Of a stretch of 64,000 bases of DNA, positions 22,972-35,340 are shown piece by piece. The notes below the pieces were generated by a model, which saw nothing but the letters and a program-made list of their open reading frames with translations, was not told the origin of the DNA and did not search any database. Position numbers and translations under genes: made by a program. The first letter of the stretch is position 1. The number at the start of each line of letters is the position of its first letter. This DNA comes from Dendrolimus kikuchii (Eukaryota; Arthropoda; Insecta; Lepidoptera; Lasiocampidae), in NCBI GenBank assembly GCA_019925095.2, contig CM034398.1, forward strand, positions 12,663,001-12,727,000, given 5' to 3'.

Positions 22972-23650
22972 CTCTTAAAACAATTGAAAATGTGATTTAA
23001 CCTCAACTAAAGACATTATCGAATCCAAAGAATTTAATACCAATGTTAAGTATGTTTTAGGTAAGAGGTGTTTTAATTTTAAGTGTTTTGTACTTAACCA
23101 AAAAAATTAAATAAAAATATCAATTAATTTTATATAAAATGGACTTATATTAAAAAAATGTATTTTTTTTTAAATTTCGTTTAAACCTTGTTAATTAGGG
23201 TGGTTGATTAAAATGAATTTATTGAAATTTTATTGGAGTTGAATATTTTGCATGCAGTGTGTTAACAGGACACTGGTGTTAATAAAAATACCGATCAATA
23301 TTGAATATGCAAACACATAGTTAATTTTTTGGGTTGTTTGGGTAAAGTTTAAAATCTCTGAAGACAGATAAATAATTTTTGGCCCCGACATCTGGCGAAG
23401 TTCGCATATCATTTTGGTGAATTTAGAAAGTTTCGTTCGGGAATACTAAGTTAGAAATATAAATCCACTGTTCATTTCATCGCATTGTTATTCAGAACGA
23501 GAACAGTACTTTTGAATTATGATAAAAGTTTGTTTTTATTGCTTGTATTGTTAAAGGTGTTTAAAGTTTTCAGTAGCCGTTTGCTTTTAAGGGGGGTCGA
23601 GGGTAGAGATAAACAGGCTATTTAAATTTTCTATAAAATATGAGTGAATC
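22972..23650. other. Downstream region of the fucosyltransferase
   Basis: AT-rich; no reading frame or repeat recognised. Confidence 0.4.
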
Positions 23651-23657
23651 TACTTCT

Positions 23658-24040
23658 TTGGCTACGTTCTACATGAGGCTCACAACGACTATACTCACGA
23701 CCGCGATTTTTCCTGTTCCACTTGTTTGCGGGCACTACAATCATAAACTCAAGTGGAACGGGTTATAGAGCGCTGATGATATTAACGACGAAATACAGAA
23801 ATGTCATTGGAAGATTTGAAAATCGCGCCTTTGACAACGTATCGATAGGGAGAATAATAATTATGCTTTGCGATCAACACCTATTTCGACCCAACTCTTG
23901 ATATTTGAAAATGATGACGGTATTAGTCCATAGCGTTCACGGCCATAATGACCGTGGTTGCTATGTGGAACGGTTGAAGGAGCATTTTGGGCTTTGTGAG
24001 CTACAAGAGGATGGCGCCCTTTATTATACTAAAAAACCAT
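23658..24040 (+). mobile_element. TIR element family E, copy in plus orientation
   Basis: Starts 'ggctacgttctacatgaggc' and ends 'gagctacaagaggatggcgc', imperfect inverted ends of about 28 bases. It is collinear with the reverse complement of 26828-27212 ('accgcgatttttcc', 'ttgaaaatcgcgcc'). There is no coding region, so it is a non-autonomous DNA element. Confidence 0.7.
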
Positions 24041-24059
24041 CTGGAATCTGGCTATAAGT

Positions 24060-25790
24060 AAACATTAAATTAAATTTTATTTATACAGTTGTTATAACAA
24101 GGTTATCAATTTCTAACGTGTGATTCAGAATCGGACATTAAAGATTCCCTCATAAAAGTACAATTAATTGAATTTTAAAGGTTTAAACATAACTTCAACA
24201 GTAACCGTGCGACTGCCGCCACTATATTCACGCGATCAGTGTAAGCAAAGATCTAAGTCGTACATTTGTTTATTTTATTATATAAACCTTATTAACGTGG
24301 AAATTGTAGAAACAGTAGTAAAATTTACCTATTTGGAGGATGCAAATGAATATTTAGAACACCATTTTGTTTTGATTAAAATGTAAACTGATCGAAAATC
24401 AGAATTAATCCCAACTATGATTTTTTTTTCAAATTTTAGGAGTGTCTTTTTTGCCCGTTTTCGATTATAACTTGAAAAATAAAAATTGAGGATAAATAAA
24501 ACTACAAACGTGCAAAGAATCCCTTTTCTTTGATACCTCACTTCTTGATGTTGCTAACTTTAGTTATACGTCTACTTTTTATCTGGGACAACGCAATATT
24601 CCCATAGTTTGGATACAAATATCGAAAGTTATTTGTATGTATATTGTTATGTATTATAACTTAAAATTTAAATTTCACACTTATCTTGTTTGAAATAATT
24701 AGCCGTGACACTCACTGGAGTAGTTGTAGGAAACGGTTTCTAATATTTGTTATTTACATTATTTTCTTAGGGCCGATTTTTTAATCACCAGCTAAAATTA
24801 TTCATAAGAATAAAATACAACAGGGGAAAATTAAAAATGACAGTTGCATAAATAAAGCAATTGAATCGTTTTATTTTTGAATCTAGTCAGATTATAATTT
24901 ATTTAACCGGTAACTTTTACCTCAGTTTCCTAGCAACATATTTTACAGGTCTTTACTTCAAATACATAATATTATAATGATGAGGTTTATTTATATTTTT
25001 CCAAATTTTCAAAACAAATTCAAACAAGGTCCTTTCACCATTAGGTATCAGAACTTTACAAACGAACAATACTGAAAAGAGTGACCTACCTATTTTAAAA
25101 TCTACTATGTGGTAGATGGTGGTAAACTAAGGGGAAAATTTCTCTTCTCATAGTATAGATTTGAGTCGCCCGTCTGGTCGTTGGAAACTCTTATGTGTAA
25201 AATATAGTATCTCTGTGAATTAGGATAGTTTGTTTTCTCTTTACATTAATTAACCACGTCACCAACGTTAGCAAATATTACTGTAGGAGCAACAATAACA
25301 AAGCCGCTTTGCTAATCTCCTGGGAAGCGACAACCGTGTTAATCCCTTACGAAAACTTCCCCGCATCATATAATTTGGAACTATCTTAATTGTTTTAAGT
25401 AATACACGTCAACATATTAAGGGATTCGTTTGGGCTTAATTTACTTACCTACTTACTTAAACTTGTTTATTTATTTTCGCATAGTTACTAGTGAAAAATC
25501 AAATTTTTGTGTACATATATGTACATATACATGCATACAAATACATATGCACATGTACATGTGTATGTATGAAAGTGACTTTCTTTGAATGTTTGTTATT
25601 TCTTCACGACCTGGGGCAGAAACTAAACAAAACATTAAATTTGGTAAGTAATTTCTATAACTAGGTTTAACAATTAAACATAGAATATGTTGATCCCGGA
25701 GAATTATTTTCCTCTACAATTAAACTTTTAATATAAGCGATAGCTTATGGAATCATTTTTAAACAGATTTTCTGTTATTGCCAGAAGTTG
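24060..25790. other. AT-rich intergenic sequence
   Basis: No supported gene. Contains a purine/pyrimidine-alternating stretch 'gtacatatacatgcatac' around 25,510-25,570. Confidence 0.4.
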
Positions 25791-25799
25791 ACAATCAAG

Positions 25800-26160
25800 C
25801 AAAGTCCCACTTCATGTAGAGTTGCCATCCGTCCGGGCTTCCCGGGCGGGCGGGGTTTCATTTTTAGTTCGGATTTAAAAGTTTCAAGTCGTGAGCTGCC
25901 GCCGGTCGTCGTTGGTTGATCACAACGGCAGCGCGACTCGCGCGCTGCATCGCGATCAGCCGACGAGCACTTTGACTTTGCCGCAGTGACACTGGCAGTA
26001 AGTCTCAAAATAAAAAGTTGATTTATGATATTGTGAACTGTTTTTTTATTATAGGTACTAAGTTTAAAAAAACCTGTTGACATATCCGGGTTCTGGGCTC
26101 CAAAATCCGTGGTTTTCACACGTTTTATCCAGGTTGCCAGACTACAGAGATTGCAAGTCT
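25800..26160. mobile_element. GC-rich segment with facing related ends
   Basis: Begins 'gttgccatccgtccgggctt' and ends 'ttttatccaggttgccagac'. Read inward from each side, 'ggttgcc' or 'ggcaacc' precedes a 'ccgtccggg'-type or 'tccgggt'-type block. It stands out in base composition. Possibly a small DNA element; the family is not recognised. Confidence 0.3.
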
Positions 26161-26439
26161 AACTTCATGAAAATTGGCCACCGCCGCCGATGGACGTTTG
26201 TAATATCACGGGCGCTGCCAACGCGTTGTCAGCTTCGAAGACCGAAATTTTATAACCCTTTTTTTGAATGATAGATACTAAGTTGTAGCGCAGACAGAAA
26301 TAGGCGGAAAGTTTTTTAATATCAATACGAAATGCGCCTAAGCGAATCCACAAGTACCTAATGGATTTAAAGAAATCTGCAGTATTATAAAATTCTAAGC
26401 TTGTCGTGTCTGTACATTAAAGCTTTAAAAAAAAACTGG

Positions 26440-26765
26440 AATAAACTATATAAGCGATGGAGAACACGATGCAGTTTTTTTTAGATTGCTTGTCTTTTGT
26501 CGGTTTGTCTGTTTGTCTTTTTGTTCGGGATTCGCGTAAAAACCACTGGGCCGATTTCAACGGCGTTTTCGCTGATCGGCAGCTAATTCTTAGACTTAAA
26601 ATCTGCACTACTTTTTATCCCGAGAATCCAGCGGGATTTTTTCTTAGAATGATTTAAAATGGTCAAATTGAAAAAAAAACAATTTCTAATGCGACTTTTT
26701 TCACTCATCGATATCAAATTTTACGTAATAAAATGTGTGATATTTATATCCCAGGAATTTTCCCG
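26440..26765. repeat. Dispersed repeat family A, inverted copy
   Basis: Reverse complement of the 5012-5418 type: 'ttgttcgggattcgcg', 'gggccgatttcaacggcg', 'atcccgagaatccagcggga' and 'attttcccgggagcgg'. Confidence 0.65.
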
Positions 26766-26827
26766 GGAGCGGTTTGAAGTTATTCAGATGCATAAAAATT
26801 AGCTTCTTCCGATACAGTTTCCACAAA

Positions 26828-27212
26828 GGACGCGTTCCGTTAGTAGCTCATAACGCCAACAATGCTCCATTAACCGTTCCACATGGCGACCACGGTCGTT
26901 ATGGTCGTGGCGAAAACGTCACTAATGACGTCATCGTTTACGATCACACCGTGCTCACAACGACCGATGTCGAAAGGTGGCTCGAAGTGGGCGTTTACTA
27001 CAGAGCATTAATTCTCTTTATCTCCTGATATTGAAAAAGGCGCGATTTTTAAATCAACCAATGATATTTGTGTATTTCGTCCTTTATGACATCAACGCCC
27101 TATATTCCGTTGCACTAGAGTTAATGATTGTAACACTTGCAAGTAAGTGGAACGGGAAAATCGCGGTCATGAACGTGGTCGTTGTTGTCGTTGAGTCTCT
27201 TGTGGAACGTAA
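26828..27212 (-). mobile_element. TIR element family E, inverted copy
   Basis: Begins 'ggacgcgttccgttagtagc' and ends 'gagtctcttgtggaacgtaa'. It aligns in reverse with 23658-24040. The two copies, 2.8 kb apart in opposite orientation, form an imperfect inverted pair. Confidence 0.7.
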
Positions 27213-27224
27213 CCTAAGACTTAT

Positions 27225-27345
27225 CTATACTAATATAAAGCTGAAGAGTTTGTTTGTTTAAACGCGCTAATCTCAGGAACCGCTGGTCCGATTTGAAAAA
27301 TTCTTTCAGTGTTGAATATTAAATTTATCGAGGAAAGCTATATTT
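27225..27345. repeat. Dispersed repeat family C, truncated copy
   Basis: Reverse relative of 6452-6668: 'acgcgctaatctcaggaacc', 'tttatcgaggaaagctat'. Confidence 0.55.
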
Positions 27346-27779
27346 TATTTTCAAAAAAATTAGGGATCCTTACTAAAAGTCCAATAATGTAACCCAAGGT
27401 GTAAAAAAATGACCCGAAAAATCCTTATACGGCGTGCGCTGCGAAAACTATTGATTGTAGAACAAAACAATGTACTACCACTTTGCAGAACATATAATTG
27501 TCTACAAAAAATATCGCGTAACCATATGTCTAACTATTGTAGTTATCTCACAATAAGTGTCTTCTTTTATTTTTTTAAATAATTAAAATGCCGTCGCTTC
27601 AAAAACTCTTTATTTTGTACCTTGGTATTAATCCTTATCAAAATAAATTACTCCATATTCAAGACTAATTCAATACCTTTCTAGAACTTTTTGAATTATT
27701 CAATTCGAACTTTTCATTCAAAAGATATCGCGATATTTAAAACGTAAGTATTAGTGTTGCAGCCAAATATATTAATATT

Positions 27780-27995
27780 GTTTGATTGAACGCGCTAATC
27801 TCAGGAACTACTGGTCTGATTTGAAAAATTCTTTCAATGTTGGATAGCCCATTTATCGAGGAAGGCTATAGGCTATATATCATTACGCTAAGACCAATAG
27901 GAACGGAGCACCAATGAAGAATGTTTCAAAATCGGAGGGTTTTGAAAGCAAATTCCACGAGGACGACGTCGCGGGCACAGCTAGTAGCTTATATA
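27780..27995. repeat. Dispersed repeat family C, copy 3
   Basis: Reverse relative of 6452-6668, nearly full: 'aacgcgctaatctcaggaac', 'ggagcaccaatgaagaatg', 'acgtcgcgggcacagctag'. Confidence 0.65.
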
Positions 27996-28309
27996 GCTTG
28001 CATTCTTTTTTAAATGCTGCGATAGTTTGTATCCCGGGAATTCCGTAATCGTAGACAAAGTCACCGGCATATCCTATTTGTCTATATAAATACTTTCAAG
28101 ACCTAAACGAGTACAATGGCTTTCACTGCATGGGTTGCAATGGGTTTAATTAAAACAGTTAATGCTAGTATTAAATCAAACATCAATTAGCGGCGATAAG
28201 AAACAGCTATAACTGGTATGTGATACAGCTCTCATTTATATTTACCATTACTTACACGGTTAAGGGGGTTAATCAATTCGTTTTAGGCTTGCGGAATTTT
28301 CGGCAGAAT

Positions 28310-28480
28310 CGATTTATTGCAAAGCTGGCGAACAGGCAGACGGCCTATCTGACGGAGAAAGCGTACCGTCGGTCGCTTATAAACGTTTAAAAAACACCTG
28401 GAGCGAAACCAATGCGTTGCCAGCCGTTAGGATGGCATACAGGGGATGGGAGGGACAGGGTTAGCGATTAGTTTGCCGTT
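28310..28480 (+). repeat. 'gcagacggcc' repeat, subfamily 2
   Basis: 'ttattgcaaagctggcgaac', 'aggcagacggcctatctga' and 'aatgcgttgccagccg'. Truncated relative to the 300-bp retroposon, with which it shares its beginning. Confidence 0.55.
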
Positions 28481-28539
28481 TGACATTACTTCACAGAAAT
28501 TGATCCATACAAGCTACACTATTATTATTATATTATTAA

Positions 28540-28725
28540 TTCTGTTATTTATTTCAAAATCAGCCGATTCGATCCCTGACAAACGTAATTGATTTTTCAA
28601 AAATCTAAGGATACTGTAGTATTCGTCCAAATAGGCCTTAAGATTCCTTTGTGTGTTTTTCGCTATTTCGTATAGTTCTGGATTTGGACCTGAAGGCTCG
28701 CTTGAAAAATGAACCTGTGTAATAT
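28540..28725 (+). repeat. Dispersed repeat family G, copy 1
   Basis: Shares 'tcaaaatcagccgattc', 'tcgctatttcgtatagtt' and 'cctgaaggctcgcttgaa' with 55925-56110, in the same orientation. Family not recognised. Confidence 0.5.
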
Positions 28726-29870
28726 AATACGTACCTATACACTAATATATGTATAAAGATGAAAATCAGCTTACTTAGATCTTGATTTGTTTGTTAGCTC
28801 TTATTCAAAGACACTTTCACGTTTATATGTATACTAGTTTAAAAAAATTACAACCCGATTGACCAATTATTTAATCTAAACCGTTCTCGAATTCAGTCGA
28901 ATAAACACAAAAAATGACATCAAAATTGGTCCCTCCATTTAAGAGGCGTTTAGCCGCGCCACATACCCGGTTAAAAATTGAATTTAAATCATCCCGGGAC
29001 CCACTTTAACACACAAAAATTTTAAACACATTGAGGACAAACATACAAACATTGTTTTTTATCTTTATAGATATATATTTTTTTAAGCCAGAACCTTTTC
29101 GGGCGTCCCGAAAACACGCTACCAAACGTTCATCACAATCTGATCGATGGCTTAGGAGCGCATCGAGGACAATCATACAAACATTGATTTTTATTTATAA
29201 GAAGATGAGACATGATTTTCGTTGCATAATTATATTTGGGAGTTTTCTTTCATCTCGCATTTCTAAAGTGTAGTCAAGAATTTTTTAATCGCATTCGAGA
29301 TTCGTGATATACTTAACGACGAGTAAGTAAAATGGCCACTAAGTGCGAGTTGTATCACGAACAGTGAAGAGTTCCATAGCGAGTAAAAACGTCCATCATT
29401 TATAGCATTTGGATCCTGAACCCTAAAACAAAGCATTTAAGGTAAAATATCAAAATCTAATCTTGTTAAATTTTTCAAACGATACTTTGTTTTAATTTTA
29501 ATAGTTCTATGTTTTCACTATTTTCATTATATAGCTAAGTTGTACTTGTTATACATATAATATACAATTTAACTAAAATTAAACTCGTAATACAAGCTAA
29601 TTTTCCAAAATATACTTACGGTACCATCCATACACGCTGAAACATTTATTTTCATCTTTCAGTAACGTACAAATAACTAACGTTTATTCGTAATTTCACA
29701 AAACGATTGGGTAGCCGTTCATAGAGGGAAGATCTTTTTTTTCACATTTTACTTATAAAGTGCTAATAAATATAAGTTGTTTCCGAATAAACTGTGAAGA
29801 ATGATGTTAAGACCGACAACCATCCAGTAAAAACACAACACTGAAAACTTTCTAAATTAGAGATAACTAG
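28726..29870. other. Intergenic sequence with minor repeat scraps
   Basis: Two related scraps near 29,030 and 29,165 ('gaggacaaacatacaaacat' and 'gaggacaatcatacaaacat') suggest an old duplicated retroposon tail. No gene seen. Confidence 0.35.
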
Positions 29871-29874
29871 CTGA

Positions 29875-30085
29875 TGCCACAGGTCATGTTTCTTTGGTAT
29901 TTTGACGTTTTATTATTTCCTAGCGGCCCCTCCCGGCTTCGCATGGGTGAACATTTTTTTTACATTTTGGTATAAACGTAAACATATAACTTATGTTACT
30001 CAGGGATAATGTAGCATTCTTACAGTGAAAGAATTTTTGAAATCGGTCTAGCAGTTTGTACCTTTATTCGTTATAAACATACAAG
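29875..30085. repeat. Retroposon-tail type repeat
   Basis: 'gctgatgccacaggtcatg', 'cccctcccggcttcgcatgg' and 'gaaatcggtctagcagtttg', then a TA-rich end. It abuts the hAT remnant. Confidence 0.45.
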
Positions 30086-30087
30086 CA

Positions 30088-30935
30088 TAGCTGGGCATCG
30101 TTAATCAAATAGTTAACTTCGTTAATCGGTAATCCGTTACGGAAAAAGTTAACTTCGTTAAAAGTTAAAGCGTAAAGTTAACGTTAATTGTTTATTCCTT
30201 AACACGTGATAAAAATTGCATCTTATAAAAACGGTTGGTTCTGGAAGTTAACTGGTTAGAAACAAAAAAATGATGGATATAATTATTAGAGTGTTTAATA
30301 TAGGCATGTTGACAAACAATGTTTTTTCATTCATTTATATTAAGGTTTAGATTTTATTTTATTAAGATATACTAGTTGCGTTCTGGACGAAACACTAATT
30401 AGACGAACTAATTTTAATATAATGACCAATTGCTATTTAGACGAATTGCTACATAGACCACTTACATCTTAGACGAAACGATACTAACCCGTACAATTTA
30501 TCTGTCATTTTAGTCATCTGGCATAATATGAATATTCCCCTTCATGAACATTAACATATTGAAGTTCTCATCTGAAAGCTAGGCTCGTTTTGGCTGTAGT
30601 ATATCCTTGTCGGTGCAGAAAAGACGTTCAACTGCAGTGCTTGAGGGTATAGCAGTATTATATTTAATAAACAGATTTGCGAATATCGGTTCCCCGAGTA
30701 ATGCCGCATCATTTAACAAGTCTTTTGACTTTATGTCTAGCCACATCTTGACGAGACTTTGAGCTTTGCTCTTTAAAGATTTGTTGCTGCATTAACGATT
30801 AACGGACTTTGGGAAATTTAACGGAAGTTAACGAGTTCGTTAACATATTTTTAAGTTAACTTAAAAGTTAATCCGTTACTCGAAATGTCAACTTCGTTAA
30901 TTAACGATTAACGGATTAACGAGTTAATTCAGCTA
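30088..30935 (-). mobile_element. hAT-type DNA transposon remnant
   Basis: Left end 'tagctgggcatcgttaatc' and reversed right end 'tagctgaattaactcgttaa' continue inward through related 'gttaac'/'cgttaat' clusters, typical of some hAT ends. A degenerate piece of the transposase C terminus lies inside on the minus strand (about 30521-30790). At 848 bp, most of the gene is gone. I could not confirm an 8-base duplication. Confidence 0.7.
30521..30790 (-). pseudogene. hAT transposase C-terminal dimerisation domain, broken
   Basis: Minus-strand reading gives 'ANLFIKYNTAIPSSTAVERL' followed by a short stretch, a stop codon, then 'LSDENFNMLMFMKGN'. This is the signature of the hAT dimerisation domain. 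The stop and loss of the catalytic part make it inactive. Confidence 0.8.
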
Positions 30936-30949
30936 TGCATAAAATAATA

Positions 30950-32100
30950 TAAATCTTTCCTCTTTATAATATCAGTATAGAACTATAGATTTAAAACATA
31001 ATTTTGAAGTGAAACTTCTTTAGAATCGTTGTAATTTGAAAGTCGACAAAACGAAAAAGCGACACTACAAAGAAGTAAACACATAAGTAAGGCTGAAGTC
31101 TGCGAGAGAATGAGACATTATATTTAATCATTTGAACACTATGTTCATTGTTGTTGGAAATGTTTTGAAGTTTTTCTTAAATACTTAAAATTTCATGTTT
31201 TAAAGCTTAAATATGTTATAACGATATAATATATGAAATGTGACGTCACAAAATTTAGAATCCTTCCCACCCCTTGTCGCATTTTGTTTCACTTCTACTG
31301 CGTGTGAACTGCACACACACACTATTTATTTTTAATAACAAAATCAGACACAAATTTAAAATACTTATAGATGAAGTTTTTTCCGATTCGATTAAACGGC
31401 CTATCAAAAATAAATTAATAAGTCTCCATAGGTTACATACGTAAAATTTGGAAGATTAAGAACAGTGGAACTAATCGTTAAGGAAACACACTAAAACACT
31501 ACTATTACTAGTATGTACTTTTGCATGTTATCACATACGAAAATGCAGAGTAAAGGCAATAATGTAATTATAAAAACTTCGTTTTCGCTATTTGTCTACG
31601 GAATCCTAAAATGAACTGAATTATATATAAATACGCATTTCAGTTGGCAATTTAATTAGTCCCAAATCCCCGGTTATTCATTAAATGAATGGATTTGGCC
31701 ATCGTTTCACATTAAAGTACGCCATAAAAAGGGTCCTTTGTGAAAATAAGCATAGACAACAAGCGCATGGAGTCGTTAAACGTTATTAAAGGGATTTACA
31801 TACCGATTTAATTTTCGTATTATGTATGCGAGTATCCGCAATATGATAAAAACGCGCTGACGCTTATATAAATCTTTTTTATGTTACATCTATGCAAATT
31901 TCTCGTGTGCCAGTATTATACAGGTGAAAGTACGCTTTGTAAGAGTCGAACATATTTTCAATTTTTACTCAAAAACTAAAACTTTTAAAAATTAATTCAA
32001 AATATTCTTTAGTTTTGCGAAAATAATCATTTCAATTTTTAATATAATACTCGATATTATTGTTTAACTGTAAAATTCGAGAAATATATTCACAAATTTC
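30950..32100. other. AT-rich intergenic sequence
   Basis: No supported feature. Confidence 0.4.
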
Positions 32101-32119
32101 AATATTCTAGCCATTGTGT

Positions 32120-32205
32120 TGTATAGCGTTATGTTGTGTTGTGTTGTGTTGTGTTGTGTTGTGTTGTGCTGTGCTATGTTACGTTGTGGTGTGTTGTGTT
32201 GTATA
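32120..32205. repeat. (GTGTT)n pentanucleotide repeat
   Basis: About fifteen units, regular at first and then with substitutions ('gtgctgtgctatgttacg'). It is not the insect telomere motif. Confidence 0.85.
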
Positions 32206-32214
32206 ATTCTATGC

Positions 32215-33480
32215 AATTTGACGCCGACGCCATCAGTGTCATTCCTAACCAGCTACGTGTGTTCCTACAGTTAAAAAAAAAACGTGATACCATGGAAGAC
32301 GAATAAGTACTATTAACCGTTCACGGTTATCCCAGGGTTACCAAATTCTAAAAATTAATATTACTTAATATCATTTTAAAATAGGTTATAAATAAAGATG
32401 ATTACAAAACATAATTTATTCTTAATTTTTATTGGAATTTTCTAGTAATTATTGCAATATTTTGTAGGTGTATTTGACTCTAACTTTAGGTGTTAATATT
32501 TTTGATTGTTGATAACCCTGCGCGTAGTATGTTAAGTTATTGCGGACGGAGAATATTCATTTTCCATGGTGATACAGAGATAGACAAGCATTCTTCTTTT
32601 ATTTGGGACGAATTACTTGTGTTATTCGGGTTCTTACGTGAAATCAGTTGTTTTGTTTCTGACGAGACTATCCATTTCCTATCATTGTGGTAAATTGAAC
32701 ATCATGATCACTTAACCTGTTTTGCGTAGAGGGCGGATTGTATTATATAGATAACATAGGTAAGAAATATAATAGTGAAAATAAACTGGATTTCTCTATA
32801 CAATTCCTTTCTATGATTTTTATATATTGTTATAACCGAAAAAGTTTGCAGGTTACTAATTAAATTAAAATAATATAGAAAGCCATAGTAAGTCCTTTCA
32901 AATTTGTCTATCAATATCTAATCCAATCCTATTAAGATACTAGCAAATATTAATGAAATCAATTAATTAGGTATTATCAATATTGCATTAGATAATGATG
33001 TGAAATACAGATATGATCAATAAAAATGGTACCTACGTAACATTAGTTATTTACTAGCTCTGTTATTACTACTTTGCTAAAATGCTGCAATTATTTGTTA
33101 ATGATTTTTTTTCTTTGACCAATATCAAGTCATCGTTTTTGTTGTTATATTTACCTTTTGATTTGTTCTGATAAATAAATAAATATTAAAGTCATATACA
33201 AAGTAAAATATCCAATTTATTTCAGGGTTTTTTACGAGGTCATGTTTAGCAATGCAATTTTATTTTAAAGTGCCAGTAGTATTTCAAATACTATGATGAA
33301 CTTGAACATATCAGTTGCTAAGATAAAACAAAAGATGAGTAAACAAAAAACCTCGAACGTTTAAAAAACAAGGTAATAATTTTTAGGGTTTTTATATGTT
33401 TATTGTTGTATACTCATTTTGCTTTGAAGAATTGCCGTTTCATATATTTTCAGTCGTATTGTGTAATTTATTTCTCGTAT
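32215..33480. other. AT-rich intergenic sequence
   Basis: No supported gene. Reading frames of 60-70 codons here have no family resemblance. Confidence 0.4.
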
Positions 33481-33639
33481 TGCAGCTCAACACGAACATT
33501 CGCGATCAATTTCCTTGTAAGGACCCATTAAAGTTCCATTGGTAGAAAGTTTATGCCAACTTGCAAGTCGTGCGTATTCGTTCGAGCGATTTACAAAATT
33601 GCTCCCACATTCCCGCCTCGAGTTGTTTGAGGTCACCTT

Positions 33640-34020
33640 TTTCTTAACGAGGGTAACTCCAGTTAAGGACTATCCACCGCGGGAGAAACACGGTGGGAAG
33701 TGCCGGATTCGACACGTAGGGGTGGCACTAGCACCGCAAGTAACAAATGCTATTGCCACACCACGGTCTCTATCTGTCACGATATCTACTAAAATCTCTC
33801 GATGTTCCGTCCTTCCTTATGCCAGGACCATAGTCACATGGCCGTGCCGCCCCACAAACCATGGCAGCTCTTCCATTGTCGGGGAGAACCAAACCCCCGG
33901 TGAATTGATTCTCTCTTTGGCGTGGGGCGGTTTGTAACGTGCCCCACGGAAGAATAGGTGAGCGCGCGCGAAACACCAGCGCGTCCCTATTTCGGTTTGG
34001 GGCTACCTTTCTTTACTTGT
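33640..34020. other. GC-rich island, probably an element fragment
   Basis: Clear compositional break from AT-rich flanks: 'ccgcgggagaaacacggtgg', 'ggggtggcactagcaccgc', 'gtgccccacggaagaatag' and 'gcgcgcgcgaaacacc'. Frames are open for 130 codons on plus and 68 on minus, but neither resembles a known protein. It may be the untranslated end of an R1-type LINE. Confidence 0.35.
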
Positions 34021-34394
34021 TAAACTGAATAATAACTGCGCAATATTTTGAGTTTTTAAGAGTTCTTGAGCTCGAGATGGACCGGTAGTTAGTGAACGTT
34101 CATTTATTGTTGTTAACTAGACAAAGTTAAACGTGTTCCGAGTTTTAGAAGGAGTTAAGGGCGCCGGATAATTGTTTGTGCGCTTAAGTGTTATTTAAGT
34201 TGGGTTGTTGTGAACATTCTTTAGGGAATGGTAAGTTTTTTTAATCTTCGTTTTTTAAGGGTTATGGCTTTATCAACATTGATTTCACAGTAAGGGAGTA
34301 AAATATCAGGTGTAGATTCAGATGTATGCACATTTTATAGTGTTATATTATATATAGGTATTAAACAAAATAAAATTGTCAAAACGTTATACCA

Positions 34395-35340
34395 TTTAGA
34401 TTATCTTACCCCGACTACACATTTATACTCTAAAACTAACCTATTAAATATTTCTCAAATATACACATTAACACCTGCATACTAATAAAAAAGATAACTA
34501 ATAAAAATATACACTCCAAGCTATCCTTTACTCCTAAAACATATAAATATAATATCCGGAAGAAAAATCAATTTCAATTAGGTCTACCACGAACAAATTA
34601 CGGGAAGAAAACATTATGTTTGAAGGTGTGCAGTTATTTAATAAATTGCCAAACGACTTACAAAAATGTAAAATAGAAACTTTTTTAAAACTAAACTAAA
34701 AGCCTTTTATTAAAATAAATATTAAATAATAAACCGCAAAATATATCGAAGACTGCATAGTACCACATTAGTGTTAAGAATTATATTGTTACAATTTCGG
34801 CCACCTGCATATTTGTAGACAAAGCAAATTTATTACCCGCCAGCGTTTGAGCTAATAACATTGACACTATTTATGACTGTCTTCTTTTGTTTACTTTGTG
34901 TTTAAAATTTGTAATTAGAAAACAGCCCATTGTGTATTGTAATCTTTTATGGTAGTCATTAGGCGGGTGTGTCGAACTGATTCTAAGAAATTCTGTCGGG
35001 CAGACATATTGTATCGATGCAGAATAAAGCAATGGCCCAATGAAGAGATCGGCAGTCGAGCGAGAACCACGACCAAGGGGAGACTTGTGTACATTCGGTG
35101 ATCTATTTAGTGACGGACTTTGTGCCTGTTACTGAATCGTGCATTACGTTTGCACTGGTTGTGTTCAGTTAAATTTGTACCTGTGTTCTTTGTATAGTTC
35201 TAATAAACTCTATAATAATTCCAACGACATTTTAATTCGAGTCCTGTAACTCGTAACAATATTATATTAGTTAATAATTATTTTTAATCTCATTGTAAGT
35301 GAACTACATGTTTTTATGAGAAATAAAGTTCTTTAAACCT
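34395..35340 (+). mobile_element. LINE ORF2 C-terminal remnant, split by a solo LTR
   Basis: Frames around 34,575-34,700 encode 'LGLPRTNYGKK' and, after a shift, 'MFEGVQLFNKLPNDLQKCK', the usual end of Jockey/CR1-like ORF2. The 3' tail resumes after the LTR at about 35263-35340, ending 'gagaaataaagttctttaaa'. Inactive. Confidence 0.6.
34787..35258 (+). mobile_element. Solo LTR, 472 bp
   Basis: Starts TGTTACAATTTCGG and ends CTCGTAACA, so the ends are TG...CA with a 6-base inverted repeat (TGTTAC/GTAACA). It is flanked on both sides by ATAT, a 4-base duplication at 34783-34786 and 35259-35262. An AATAAA lies near its end ('ctaataaactc', about 35,203). There is no second LTR or gag-pol nearby, so it is the remnant of a recombined LTR retrotransposon. 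The 4-base duplication suggests the Ty3/Gypsy group. Confidence 0.8.

Noticed and set aside
32120..32205. Telomere-like repeat.
   Set aside because: The unit is GTGTT, not the insect TTAGG, and it is short and interstitial.
33539..33976. Open frames of 132 (plus) and 68 (minus) codons.
   Set aside because: No family resemblance; open frames are expected by chance in a GC-rich block, and the block looks like an element fragment.
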